Source of the DNA: Hyphomonas chukchiensis
GTDB taxonomy: Bacteria > Pseudomonadota > Alphaproteobacteria > Caulobacterales > Hyphomonadaceae
Length of the DNA stretch: 64,000 nucleotides
Direction of reading: 5' to 3'
NCBI RefSeq assembly: GCF_000682695.1
Contig: NZ_AWFG01000001.1
Coordinates: 372,001 to 436,000, forward strand
The notes below the pieces were generated by a model. It searched no databases. It was not told where the DNA came from and worked only from the letters and a program-made list of their open reading frames with translations. The position numbers and the translations under genes were made by a program. Below, one piece after another: positions 43,419-52,734 of this stretch; positions within the stretch are counted from its first letter, which is position 1, and every line of letters begins with the position of its first letter.

Positions 43419-44375
43419 ATGACGCTCGACGAATCCTTTCGGCACTTTCTTGACCGGTTCCAGATACCGGACCTGGCTCATCTTGACTGGAAGAGCTCGA
43501 CCGACAAGCTGCGCCAGCAATTCCACGTCGCGAGCCGCGCCATCGAGCGCGATGCCCCGGAAATGGCCGACATCTCCCACGTGAAGGTCGAAGGCGCCGC
43601 CGGGCCGCTCAAGGCCCGACTCTACACGCCCCTTGGCGCCGGGATGCCGCCCGGGCCCGGAATTGTCTTCTTCCATGGCGGCGGCTTCATGCTGGGCGAT
43701 CTCGACAGCCACGACATGGTTTGCAAGCGCTTGGCTGAAGGTGCCCGCAGCCGGGTGATCGCCATCGACTACCGGCTCGCACCCGAACACACTTTTCCCG
43801 CCGCACATGAGGATGCGCTGGCCGCGTGGAACTGGATCGTCACGCATGCCGAACAACTCGGCCTTGATCCGGACCGTCTCGCCGTCAGCGGTGATAGTGC
43901 AGGCGGCAACCTGTCCGCCTATCTCGCGCAGGAAATGAACCGCACCGGCGGCCCCAGGCCCGCATTCCAGTTGCTGCTCTATCCCCTGGTTCAGTTTGTC
44001 GACATCCGGACGAAGAAAATGAGCTTCCAGGAAGGTGGCTTTTTCATATCCGCCAACCTGTTCGAGTATTTCCGGGACAGCTATATCGCCGATGAAAGCC
44101 AGCGGATGGACGTGCGTGTCTCGCCCCTCTTTGCAGGCCCGGACGCCTTCAAGGGCCTTCCACCGGCCCATTTCGTGCTCTGCGGCTGGGATCCGCTGAA
44201 GGATGAAGGCCTCGCCTATGCCGACAAGATGGCCAGTTTTGGTGTGCCCGTGACGGTTCGCGAACATGCTGGCATGGTGCACGGCTTCATGAACATGACA
44301 GCCTTATCCGACACCGTTCGTCTGGCAATACGCGATGCCGGTCATGTGGCTGGGCGAGCTTTGGGCGCTGTTTAA
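43419..44375 (+). CDS. Alpha/beta hydrolase of the hormone-sensitive-lipase (HSL) type
   Basis: 318 residues. Motif HGGGFMLGDLDSHD supplies the oxyanion hole typical of the HSL/esterase family IV; the nucleophile is in GDSAGGNLSAYLA; Asp and His follow near WDPLKDEG and HAGMVHGF. A cytoplasmic carboxylesterase or lipase is likely. It lies 178 bases before a TonB-dependent receptor gene, so it may act on a substrate taken up by it, but this is not shown. Confidence 0.9.
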   Translation: MTLDESFRHFLDRFQIPDLAHLDWKSSTDKLRQQFHVASRAIERDAPEMADISHVKVEGAAGPLKARLYTPLGAGMPPGPGIVFFHGGGFMLGDLDSHDMVCKRLAEGARSRVIAIDYRLAPEHTFPAAHEDALAAWNWIVTHAEQLGLDPDRLAVSGDSAGGNLSAYLAQEMNRTGGPRPAFQLLLYPLVQFVDIRTKKMSFQEGGFFISANLFEYFRDSYIADESQRMDVRVSPLFAGPDAFKGLPPAHFVLCGWDPLKDEGLAYADKMASFGVPVTVREHAGMVHGFMNMTALSDTVRLAIRDAGHVAGRALGAV

Positions 44376-44553
44376 CGGACTACCCATTAGAAATCCTAAA
44401 CTCACCGTTGCATATTTGAGACGGTCATCCAATAAATTGCATACCGGTGAGGAGTACACCTTTTATGAGGGTCTCGCTGCGTCATATGCAGTGCTTGCGC
44501 CCCCCTCCCAGAGTCCTCGGGTTGCAGTAAATATAATCTAGAGGAAACACAGA

Positions 44554-46896
44554 ATGAAATTCAGAAACATGCTGGCCCTGTCAGCATCTGCAATTGTATT
44601 TGCCGCCGGTGCAGCCGTTGCACAGGATCAGGACGCCGAATCAACACGCGAAAACGCCGTTTCCCGTGTCCTTGGCACCGTCACCGTTACCGCCACCAAG
44701 AAAGCCAATGTCGAGAACGTCCAGGACGTTCCGGTTGCCGTTTCGGCCTTCAACAGCGACACGCTGGATGCGCTGAACGTCACGACGCTCGAAAGCCTGA
44801 GCTATTCGGCGCCGAACGTCTCGCTTGACGATGTTGGCACGTCGCGCGGTACGGCCAACTTCGCCATCCGCGGCCTTGGCGTGAACTCGTCCATCCCATC
44901 GATCGACCCGGCCGTCGGCGTCTTCATTGACGGCGTCTATCTCGGCATCAACAGCGGTGTCGTCGTCGACCTGTTCGACATCGACAGCATTGAGATCCTG
45001 CGCGGCCCGCAAGGCCTCCTGTTCGGTCGCAATACGACCGGCGGCGCAGTTGTCGTCAACACCGGCAACCCAACCGACGAATTCCACTACAAGGTCCGCG
45101 CCAGCGTGGACGGCCCAGTCGATGGAGATCGCGGCGGCGCCAACTCGACCATTCAGGGCGTCATCTCCGGCCCGCTGATCGAAGGCAAGCTGAACGGCAA
45201 GTTCGGCATCGCCTACAATTCGGATGCCGGCTACTTCAAGAACCAGTTCAACGGCGATAACCACGGCGAGATTCAGGCCACGACCTATCGCGGCGCCCTC
45301 GAATACATGCCAACGGATACGCTCACCTTCCTCGGCAAGCTCGAGTACAACAAGTCGCGCGGCGACGGCCCGACCGGTCAGAACCGTGCCTACTTTGACC
45401 GCGACACGTTCGACTTCTCGATCAACAATCCGGGCCTCGGCGAAAGCGAAACCACGTTCGGCTCGCTCAAGACCGATCTCGATGTCGATTTCGGCAATGG
45501 CGTGATCACGAACATCTTCGGTTACCGCAAGTATGACGGCGTCTCGAGCGGCGACATCGACGCCACACCGTTCACCCTGTTCCATTCCGACGCCGAACTG
45601 GCGCAGGAACAGTTCTCCGACGAGCTTCGCTACGCCGGTACGTTCGGCAAGGCTGACGTCACGACCGGTCTCTACTATTTCGAACAGACGCTCGATTATA
45701 CCGAGATCCGCAATCTGCCGACCACCCGTCCTGCCGCCCTTCCGGCCTCGGTCCCGTGGGGCTTCTACGGCGGTGGTAGCCTTGAGCACTCCGTCTTCGG
45801 CGCCTTTGCGAACGTCGACTACTCGCTCACGGACAAGCTGATCGCGACCGTCGGTGTGCGCTACTCGACCGAAGAGAAATCGGCTGACGTCGTGTACATT
45901 CGTCCCCGCTTCCCCTGTAGCGTTGTCAGCGGCTCTTGCTCTGCCGAGGGCACCAACGACCTGATCACGCTTCTGACCGGCGGTGCAGTTGCCGAACCGA
46001 ACGGCTTCAGCGACTCCGACAAGTGGTCGAACTGGACACCGAAACTCGGCCTGCAATACTTCTGGTCCGACAATGTCCAGACTTACGCCCTCTACACCAA
46101 GGGCTTCCGTTCGGGCGGTTACAACTTCCGCATCACCGACCTGCCGATCTTCCAGCAGTTCGTCGCGCAGACGGGCAGCCTTGGCTTTGACGAGGAAGAA
46201 GTCGATTCCTACGAACTCGGCTTCAAGGCGCAAAGCGAAGATGGCCGCATCCAGGTCAACGGCGCAACATTCGTGACCGAGATTGCAAACATGCAGCGCG
46301 AAGTGAACACCGCTGGTGCCTCGGGCGTCGTCCAGAACATCATCAACACGGCTGATGGTTCCATCTTCGGTATCGAAGTCGATGGCCGCTTTGCCTTCAC
46401 GGACTCCCTGCTTGGCACGTTCAATGTCGGCATGATGGACGCGAAGTATGATGACGTGTTCTTCGACCTCACCGGCGACGGCGTGATCGATACGACTGAC
46501 CTGAACCTTGACCTGCCACGTGTGCCGGAACTGACCTATGGCTTCGGCATCATCAAGGACTTCGACCTTGGTGCGAACGGCGCTGTTGTTGCCACGGCAA
46601 ACTTCCAGCACCGCGACAAGATCGCCTACACGGACAGCAACTTCGGCTGGATCCAGGAAGCCGACATGGTCGACGTCGATCTGACATGGGAAACGCCTGT
46701 CGATGGCCTCTCGGCCTCCATCTACGGCAAGAACCTGCTCGACGAAGTCCAGGCCGGCAACGAAACGCAGCTGCCGTTCCCGGGACCAAACTCGACCGGC
46801 GTCAACCTGCCCTACCAGGACTATCCTGCAGGCGGCACATTCTCGCCGCTCAAGAAGGGCCGTCTGGTCGGTGTCGAGCTGACCTACTCCTACTGA
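44554..46896 (+). CDS. TonB-dependent outer-membrane receptor
   Basis: 780 residues with AGAGGAAAC upstream. Signal peptide ends AVAQ. The plug domain has the TonB-box-like VTVTATKK, PVAVSAFNSDTLDA, and the plug motifs IEILRGPQGLLFGRNTTGGAV. A 22-strand barrel follows, with typical alternating segments and a final strand ending ELTYSY, so the last residue is aromatic. It imports a ligand using TonB energy; sequence type (IEILRGPQGxLFGRNTTGGAV) is common among Sphingomonad/Hyphomonad receptors for plant or aromatic compounds. It converges with a second receptor. Confidence 0.95.
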   Translation: MKFRNMLALSASAIVFAAGAAVAQDQDAESTRENAVSRVLGTVTVTATKKANVENVQDVPVAVSAFNSDTLDALNVTTLESLSYSAPNVSLDDVGTSRGTANFAIRGLGVNSSIPSIDPAVGVFIDGVYLGINSGVVVDLFDIDSIEILRGPQGLLFGRNTTGGAVVVNTGNPTDEFHYKVRASVDGPVDGDRGGANSTIQGVISGPLIEGKLNGKFGIAYNSDAGYFKNQFNGDNHGEIQATTYRGALEYMPTDTLTFLGKLEYNKSRGDGPTGQNRAYFDRDTFDFSINNPGLGESETTFGSLKTDLDVDFGNGVITNIFGYRKYDGVSSGDIDATPFTLFHSDAELAQEQFSDELRYAGTFGKADVTTGLYYFEQTLDYTEIRNLPTTRPAALPASVPWGFYGGGSLEHSVFGAFANVDYSLTDKLIATVGVRYSTEEKSADVVYIRPRFPCSVVSGSCSAEGTNDLITLLTGGAVAEPNGFSDSDKWSNWTPKLGLQYFWSDNVQTYALYTKGFRSGGYNFRITDLPIFQQFVAQTGSLGFDEEEVDSYELGFKAQSEDGRIQVNGATFVTEIANMQREVNTAGASGVVQNIINTADGSIFGIEVDGRFAFTDSLLGTFNVGMMDAKYDDVFFDLTGDGVIDTTDLNLDLPRVPELTYGFGIIKDFDLGANGAVVATANFQHRDKIAYTDSNFGWIQEADMVDVDLTWETPVDGLSASIYGKNLLDEVQAGNETQLPFPGPNSTGVNLPYQDYPAGGTFSPLKKGRLVGVELTYSY

Positions 46897-46924
46897 TCGC
46901 TTCGGCGTTCATAAGTCCAAATGG

Positions 46925-46953
46925 AAAGGGCGGCCCTTGGGCCGCCCTTTTTT
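46925..46953 (+). terminator. Terminator between the two convergent receptors
   Basis: AAAGGGCGGCCC and GGGCCGCCCTTT form a 12-pair perfect stem around TT, followed by TTT on the plus strand. It lies 28 bases after one receptor and 22 before the other's stop. On the minus strand only three Ts follow, so termination there is weaker. Confidence 0.9.
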
Positions 46954-46975
46954 ATTCTGAAGTGTTTGATCCGGC

Positions 46976-49858
46976 TTAGTTGCCCGAACCGCCAAACCGC
47001 TTGGTGAGGCTGATCTTGAACGTCCGACCGAATGGGTTGTGCGTGTAAGGATCGTAGTTGACATCGAAGGCCGCGAATGGCGGATCTTCATCCGTCACGT
47101 TGACCACCGAGAGACCGAAGTCGAAACCACCAAGCATTTCGCTCTGCAGGTTGTAGAACAGGTCAAACGTTGTCTGGCTGTCGATTTTCGCGCCAACACC
47201 GCCACGGGCAGCCGGGGCACGTTCATCCTTGTAGCTATCGATGTGACGCATCACGACGCGGAAATTGTGGCCCCCGAGTGCATAGTTTGCAAACAGGTTC
47301 GCTTTCCACTGCGGCATTGACCGGGTGAAGTTGCCCCGGTTGAACTGGCCGACATAATCGCCCCCGCCGATTGGCAGGCCTTCAACGAAGTAAGGATCGA
47401 CCTTGTACTCGATGATGTACGTGCCGTCGGCACCCACCGAGAACTCGGCATTGTTCGACATGTCCCAGCTATGCTGCAGACGCAGATCGACACCGGATGT
47501 CTGGATATCCGGACCATTGGTGATATTCGTCCGGACCCGCGAGATCTGGTTAGCCGCAGGCACAGCCGCCGGATCGTTGAATGTGATCCGTGTCAGGATT
47601 GGGTTGTCGAAGTCACCGGCATTGATGGCCGCAACCGCCGCGTTCACAATGTTCGACTGCTCTTCCACGATGACCGGATCGGAGAAGTCGAAATTGTAAT
47701 AGTCGAGCGAGGCGAAGAAGTTGTTCACTTCATAGATGCCACCGAGGTTGAAGCTGAACGCCGATTCCGGCTTGAGGGCCGGGTTGCCGAACGTATCAAC
47801 TGCCTTGAAGGCCGAAGCGGCGGAGATGAACTGCAGTGTCGTTCCGACGCCGCCCAACTGGTTCAGCGTTGGCCCCTTGAAGGAGGTCTGGGCCGAACCG
47901 CGCAGGGCGAAATTGTCCGTCACATCCCATTTGGCGGCCACTTTCGGGTCGAAGGTCGAACCGATGTCACCACCATAATCCTCGTAACGAACGGCAAACT
48001 GCATGTTCAGGTTGTCATAGAGTGGCACCTGAAGTTCGCCGAAGACAGCATAGATCGTCTGGTCTTCGTCAGCAGGGGTCGTGCCAGCGAGGAACGAGTA
48101 GGGCCCCGTTCCACCGGGTCCCGGCGTCACGGTCAGGTCGGTCAGATCCGATGGGTCGACCTTGTAGCTTTCGCGGCGAACCTGGACACCCGCAGCCCAG
48201 CCAACGGCACCGCCTGCGGCCTGCACGTTGCTCTCACCCGAAAGGACGCCATCAAACACCAGCAGGTCTGTCTTCGCGATGGTCACACTGCCATCGGTCA
48301 TCCAGTCAGCCAGCGTAACCGAGTTTTCAAGACCCGGCACATAGTTCGGGTTAGGTGCACCCGTAACGCCGCTTTGGATGATGCCATTGGAGAACGGGTT
48401 GTAATATTCGCAGGTTCCTGCGCCAGCGACGAGCGTACCGCTATAGCCCGGTGCATAGGGCACCGTGCCTGTTGCCGGGTCGAAACCCGTGTTCGGATCC
48501 GTACACACACCAAAGCCGCGAAGGGCTGATGTCAGGCCAACGATATAGGTATCATTGGTCAGGCGTTCGCTTTCCGTCGAGGAGTAGCTGAGCGCTGCAT
48601 CATAATGCACACCATTGTCGAAATCGCCGACATAGGAGCCCGAACCGCGCCATGTTTCGCTGGTACGATAGCCTTCCTGTGCGCCGCCCGTGCCGGGGAA
48701 CCCGCCCCAACCGAAGGTACGACCGATGAACAAGGCGCCAATCGTGCCTGCCGGGAATGCACCCGGATTGTCAGCCGCGTATTGCTGGAAGCCGGGATGG
48801 CTTGCCAGAAGAACCTGTTTGGTCAGCGACTGTGGCGGATAGGATGGCGATGTCTTCCATGTCGGAACATCCGAATGCGCATAGAGCAGTTCGAAATGCA
48901 GCTCTGCACCATTCGAGAGGTTTCGGTTATATTCGGAGAAGATCTGGTAACGCTCTTCTTCCTCGACCAGGTTGTCATAGTTGGTGAACTGGAAACGGCA
49001 GGTTCCCGCGACAACGATACCGCCAACATCCTCACAACCGGAATCGTTGATGGCGCCGCCAATCGGCCCGAGACCTGTCGCAGTCACGCCGAGCGGAACA
49101 TAATAGCCCGGATTGGACAGGGACGACCAACCACCGACCGGGTTCTGGTCATAAGGCAGGACGGCCCAGTCTTTTTCGCTGAGCAGCACTTCGCTACGCT
49201 TGTTATAGCCAACCGATGTGACCCAGCTGAAATTCTGGCCCTGCAAGCCATAGGCAGCCGAAAGGTCATAGTCGCCATCGGACCCGTCAAACGTTGAAAA
49301 AGACCCGCCGACTTCAAAGCCGTCGAGATCGCGGTTCGTGATGAAGTTCACAACGCCGGCAATGGCGTCAGAACCGTAAAGGGCCGCAGCACCGTCTTTC
49401 AGCACTTCAATCCGGCCAATGGCCGCTGTCGGAATATTGTTCGTGTCGACGAACAGCTGTGCCTGCTCACCGATCGAATAGGGGTGATAGGTCTGGCGGT
49501 GGCCGTTGATCAGCACCAGCGTCCGTGCGGGGCCAAGGCCGCGCAGGTTGATGTTCGACGTGCCCTCAAGGCCGTTCGACGAGAACTGGTTCGTTTGTCC
49601 GTCCACGCCCGAAGACGGGCCGAGGTTGCGGATCAGTTCCGTGATGGAAGGCTGGCCTTCCAGTTTCAGGTCGCCGGCTGTCAGAACGTCCACCGGCAGG
49701 GCGGCGTCTTCCGGCGTCCCCTGGATGAATGAACCGGTCACCGTGACCGTCGATAATTTCCGTGTACCGTCATCCGCTTCTTCCTGCGCAAAGGCGGGCA
49801 GAGCCGTCACAAGCGCAAGGGCAGACGCCCCCAGCACCAATCGTGTGGTTAATCTCAT
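46976..49858 (-). CDS. Large TonB-dependent outer-membrane receptor
   Basis: 960 residues, with a perfect GGAGG upstream of the ATG at 49858. Signal peptide ends AFAQ. The plug has GQPSITELIRNLGPSSG, NINLRGLGPARTLVLINGHR and IEVLKDGAAALYGSDAIAGVVNFIT; the last is the second plug motif of receptors with long loops. A long barrel follows, with Cys pairs in an outer loop (SGCEDVGGIVVAGTC; CEYYNPF). The final strand ends TKRFGGSGN, so no terminal aromatic. The ligand is not known; NINLRGLGPARTLVLINGHR is common to oligosaccharide/peptide-type receptors of this order. Confidence 0.94.
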   Translation of the reverse strand: MRLTTRLVLGASALALVTALPAFAQEEADDGTRKLSTVTVTGSFIQGTPEDAALPVDVLTAGDLKLEGQPSITELIRNLGPSSGVDGQTNQFSSNGLEGTSNINLRGLGPARTLVLINGHRQTYHPYSIGEQAQLFVDTNNIPTAAIGRIEVLKDGAAALYGSDAIAGVVNFITNRDLDGFEVGGSFSTFDGSDGDYDLSAAYGLQGQNFSWVTSVGYNKRSEVLLSEKDWAVLPYDQNPVGGWSSLSNPGYYVPLGVTATGLGPIGGAINDSGCEDVGGIVVAGTCRFQFTNYDNLVEEEERYQIFSEYNRNLSNGAELHFELLYAHSDVPTWKTSPSYPPQSLTKQVLLASHPGFQQYAADNPGAFPAGTIGALFIGRTFGWGGFPGTGGAQEGYRTSETWRGSGSYVGDFDNGVHYDAALSYSSTESERLTNDTYIVGLTSALRGFGVCTDPNTGFDPATGTVPYAPGYSGTLVAGAGTCEYYNPFSNGIIQSGVTGAPNPNYVPGLENSVTLADWMTDGSVTIAKTDLLVFDGVLSGESNVQAAGGAVGWAAGVQVRRESYKVDPSDLTDLTVTPGPGGTGPYSFLAGTTPADEDQTIYAVFGELQVPLYDNLNMQFAVRYEDYGGDIGSTFDPKVAAKWDVTDNFALRGSAQTSFKGPTLNQLGGVGTTLQFISAASAFKAVDTFGNPALKPESAFSFNLGGIYEVNNFFASLDYYNFDFSDPVIVEEQSNIVNAAVAAINAGDFDNPILTRITFNDPAAVPAANQISRVRTNITNGPDIQTSGVDLRLQHSWDMSNNAEFSVGADGTYIIEYKVDPYFVEGLPIGGGDYVGQFNRGNFTRSMPQWKANLFANYALGGHNFRVVMRHIDSYKDERAPAARGGVGAKIDSQTTFDLFYNLQSEMLGGFDFGLSVVNVTDEDPPFAAFDVNYDPYTHNPFGRTFKISLTKRFGGSGN

Positions 49859-49978
49859 TTGGTTTCCTCCGTTTATACCCTGTGATCCGCTCCGGATTAT
49901 GTGTTCCGGATGTCGACCTCACCGACCTGTAACCTTAGCTTCATCTTTCCGCCGCGATAGGCACGACCTGTGCTGCAC

Positions 49979-49990
49979 TGCAATATTGCA
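49979..49990. promoter_or_regulatory. Perfect palindrome upstream of the large TonB receptor
   Basis: TGCAATATTGCA is a perfect 12-base palindrome, 121 bases upstream of the receptor start and 65 bases before selO. It sits in a TGC-rich stretch with further TGC and GCA elements on both sides (TGCTGCAC and ATGCATTACAGCA). It is a candidate operator of unknown factor. Confidence 0.4.
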
Positions 49991-50054
49991 AATCAGCCAT
50001 GCATTACAGCAAATCTATTGCGTAACCGGCTGAATTCAGGTCAAAAATGAATGG

Positions 50055-51467
50055 ATGTTGCGCGACCAGCCCTCCCCCGCCCCCTTTCTTGCGCTGGCAG
50101 ATCATTTCGCAGATGCGGTAGAACCGGCAAATTTTCCGGCCCATGTGTTGCGCTTTCGCAACCGTCGCTGGTCAAAACATCTCGGCCTCGATGATCTGGC
50201 TGATGCCGCATGGCTGAACCACTTCGCCCGATTCGAGCCCCTGCCCGGAAACCTGCAGCACCCATTGGCGATGCGCTATCACGGGCACCAGTTCGGAACC
50301 TACAATCCACAGTTGGGAGACGGGCGCGGATTCCTCTACGCACAGGTGCGGGACGGAGCTGGAAACCTCTTCGATCTCGGCACCAAGGGCTCCGGCCAGA
50401 CACCCTGGTCGCGACAGGGTGATGGCCGCCTGACGCTCAAGGGCGGCGTGCGCGAGATCCTGGCCGCAACCTATCTCGAAGCGCTCGGCGTGCACACATC
50501 CAAGGCCTTCAGCCTCGTCGAAACCGGCGAACAGCTTGCCCGCAATGACGAGCCCTCCCCCACACGCGGCAGCGTTCTCGTGCGCCTCTCGGAAAGTCAT
50601 GTCCGCTTCGGCACGTTCCAGCGCTGCGCCTATTATGACGACCGTGAAGGCCTCGCCCGTCTCGTCGACTATTGCATTGCCGAGTTCCACCCTGACGCCG
50701 ACGCCCCGGAGATGGCCACAAAGGCCGTGAACCTGCTCACCGCCATCACACGCGCCACCGCCGCCATGATCGGCCAGTGGATGGCCGCCGGCTTCGTGCA
50801 CGGCGTCATGAACACCGACAATTTCAACGTCACCGGCGAGACATTCGATTTCGGCCCGTGGCGCTTCCTGCCCGTGTCAGACCCGAACTTCACCGCCGCC
50901 TATTTCGACCAGAACGGTCTCTACAGTTTCGGTCGCCAGCCCACGCAGGGCGCCTGGGCGCTGCAGCAACTCGCCTCCTCCCTCCTGCCGCTCGCCGACG
51001 CCGAAGACCTCGCCAAGGGCCTCGCGCCCTATGAGGCGGCCTACCAGCAATCCTTCGCCGCCCACACGCACCAGCTGCTCGGGCTCCATGGCTCCGGCGA
51101 CCTGCGCACCGACCTCACCTTCCTCCAGGCCTTCTATGGCTGGATGACCACAAGCGGCGCCTCCTGGCCGCAAACCTTCTTCGACCTCTATGGCGGCGAG
51201 GCGAGCGACACCCGCCTGAAAGCCTCGCCCCAGGCCGCGCTCTATCAGACGGAAAGCTTCGCCCCGGTCCGCGAGTTTATCACCGCGCGTGAGGCCACCC
51301 ATGCAGACCGCCTCACCCTCCCCTATTTCCAGGCCGACGCCCCCGTCACCCTACTGATTGAGGATGTCGAATCCCTCTGGGCGCCGATCGCCGCCGAGGA
51401 TGACTGGTCCGCCTTCGAGACCAAGCTGGCGCATCTCGAAGCCGCGCGCCTCGCCCTCGCGCCCTGA
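50055..51467 (+). CDS. selO: Protein adenylyltransferase SelO (YdiU family)
   Basis: 470 residues, close to the usual size. Pseudokinase motifs are RGFLYAQVRDG, LGTKGSGQTPWSRQGDGRLTLK (glycine loop and Lys), and HGVMNTDNFNVTGETFDFGPWRF with the metal Asn and Asp. SelO transfers AMP to protein hydroxyls. The C-terminal CxxC or Sec motif of E. coli and animal SelO is absent; the protein ends LAHLEAARLALAP. It is divergent from the large TonB receptor and stands alone. Confidence 0.95.
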   Translation: MLRDQPSPAPFLALADHFADAVEPANFPAHVLRFRNRRWSKHLGLDDLADAAWLNHFARFEPLPGNLQHPLAMRYHGHQFGTYNPQLGDGRGFLYAQVRDGAGNLFDLGTKGSGQTPWSRQGDGRLTLKGGVREILAATYLEALGVHTSKAFSLVETGEQLARNDEPSPTRGSVLVRLSESHVRFGTFQRCAYYDDREGLARLVDYCIAEFHPDADAPEMATKAVNLLTAITRATAAMIGQWMAAGFVHGVMNTDNFNVTGETFDFGPWRFLPVSDPNFTAAYFDQNGLYSFGRQPTQGAWALQQLASSLLPLADAEDLAKGLAPYEAAYQQSFAAHTHQLLGLHGSGDLRTDLTFLQAFYGWMTTSGASWPQTFFDLYGGEASDTRLKASPQAALYQTESFAPVREFITAREATHADRLTLPYFQADAPVTLLIEDVESLWAPIAAEDDWSAFETKLAHLEAARLALAP

Positions 51468-51512
51468 CCCTGCGTTCGGCCTTGTTGCCCCCGGCGCGCC
51501 CCCTTACGGTCA

Positions 51513-51560
51513 CCCGGAATAACCCCGGAACGGTCCGGGAATACCCCAAGAGTCCCCCGC
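51513..51560. repeat. Copy 2 of the GGTCCGGGAATACCC-type intergenic element
   Basis: Between selO and the CoA-transferase gene are CCCGGAAT, CCCCGGAACGGTC (51523-51535) and GGTCCGGGAATACCC (51532-51546), then AGTCCCCCGCAATG. These match the strings at 35781-35815. Here the two parts overlap to give CCCGGA-ACGG-TCCGGG. It covers the 94-base gap up to the start codon. Confidence 0.55.
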
Positions 51561-51561
51561 A

Positions 51562-52734
51562 ATGACCCATGAAGTCCCCAAAGGCCCCCTGTCAGGCATC
51601 AAGATTGTCGACATGAGTTCCGTCGTGCTCGGCCCCTTCGCCACGCTGATCTTCGGCGATCTCGGCGCCGATGTGGTCAAGGTCGAGGCAGGCCAGAAAG
51701 GCAAGGCGGGCGACATGATGCGCTATGCCGGCGCCTCCCCCACAGGCGATCTCGGCCCCATCTACACCGCGCTCAATCGCAACAAACGCTCCATCGTCCT
51801 CGACGCCCAGACAGACGCCGGAAAGGCCGCCCTGACGGCGCTTCTCAAGGAGGCCGATGTCTTCTTCCACAATGTCCGCCTCGCCGGAATGGACCGTCTC
51901 GGCTTCGGCTATGAGGCCGTCAAAGCCATCAACCCTGACATCATATACGTCCACTGCGCGGGCTTCGGCACGGGCGGCGAATATGAACACCGCCAGGCCT
52001 ATGACGACCTCATCCAGGGCGCCTCGGGCTTTGCCGCACTCAACGCCATGCGCTCCGGCGGCGCGCCGGAATACGCCCCCTCCCTCGTCGCCGACAAGAC
52101 GGTTGGATTGTTCGCCACCTATGCAACGCTTGCCGCGCTGTTTCACCGGGAGCGTACGGGCCGTGGCCAGTTCGTTCAGGTGCCAATGCTCGAAAGCTTT
52201 ACCTTCTTCAACATGGTGGAAAATCTCTACGGAGAGACCTTCATTCCGGGCAATGGCCGCCTCGCCTACACCCGCTCCATCAATGCCAACCGCAAGCCCT
52301 ACCCCACAAGGGACGGCTATATCGGACTCGTCCCCTATTCCGATCAGCAATGGGAACAGTTCTTCACCATTGGTGGCCGCCCCGACGTCTTCCAGGACCC
52401 GCGCTTCTCCACCTATGCCGCCCGCACCGAACACGTCACCGAGCTCTATGCCCTGATCGAGGAAGTGGCCGCCACCAAGACAACCGATGAATGGCTCGTC
52501 CTGCTGGACGCGGCGAACATCCCGGCCATGCGCTACAACACGATGGAAGCCGTGCTGACAGACCCGCATCTGCAACAGGTCGGCTTCTTCGAGGAGCGCG
52601 TCCACGCCGTCGCCGGCGCCTATCGCTCGATGAAGCATCCGGTCAAATTCTCTGACAGCCCCGCCAGCACCCGGCTCGATCCGCCCTGCCTTGGCGCTGA
52701 TACCGAAACCATCCTCGAAAGCCTCGGCCTTTAG
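51562..52734 (+). CDS. CaiB/BaiF family (family III) CoA-transferase
   Basis: 390 residues. Family III features are SSVVLGPFATLIFGDLGADVVKVEAG at the N-terminus, the catalytic Asp in AYDDLIQGASGFA (about residue 150), and PMLESFTFFNMVENLYG and a C-terminal domain SPASTR. It moves CoA between carboxylic acids via an aspartyl-CoA thioester. The substrate cannot be assigned; no partner dehydrogenase is adjacent. Its stop overlaps that of the convergent EamA transporter gene by four bases. Confidence 0.93.
   Translation: MTHEVPKGPLSGIKIVDMSSVVLGPFATLIFGDLGADVVKVEAGQKGKAGDMMRYAGASPTGDLGPIYTALNRNKRSIVLDAQTDAGKAALTALLKEADVFFHNVRLAGMDRLGFGYEAVKAINPDIIYVHCAGFGTGGEYEHRQAYDDLIQGASGFAALNAMRSGGAPEYAPSLVADKTVGLFATYATLAALFHRERTGRGQFVQVPMLESFTFFNMVENLYGETFIPGNGRLAYTRSINANRKPYPTRDGYIGLVPYSDQQWEQFFTIGGRPDVFQDPRFSTYAARTEHVTELYALIEEVAATKTTDEWLVLLDAANIPAMRYNTMEAVLTDPHLQQVGFFEERVHAVAGAYRSMKHPVKFSDSPASTRLDPPCLGADTETILESLGL

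Noticed and set aside
44335..44541. 68-codon frame between the esterase and the TonB receptor
   Set aside because: It overlaps the esterase end, has no ribosome site or domain, and its composition is not protein-like.
46925..46953. Attachment site or inverted-repeat end of a mobile element
   Set aside because: The perfect stem with T-tail between convergent genes is an ordinary terminator; no transposase or target duplication is present.
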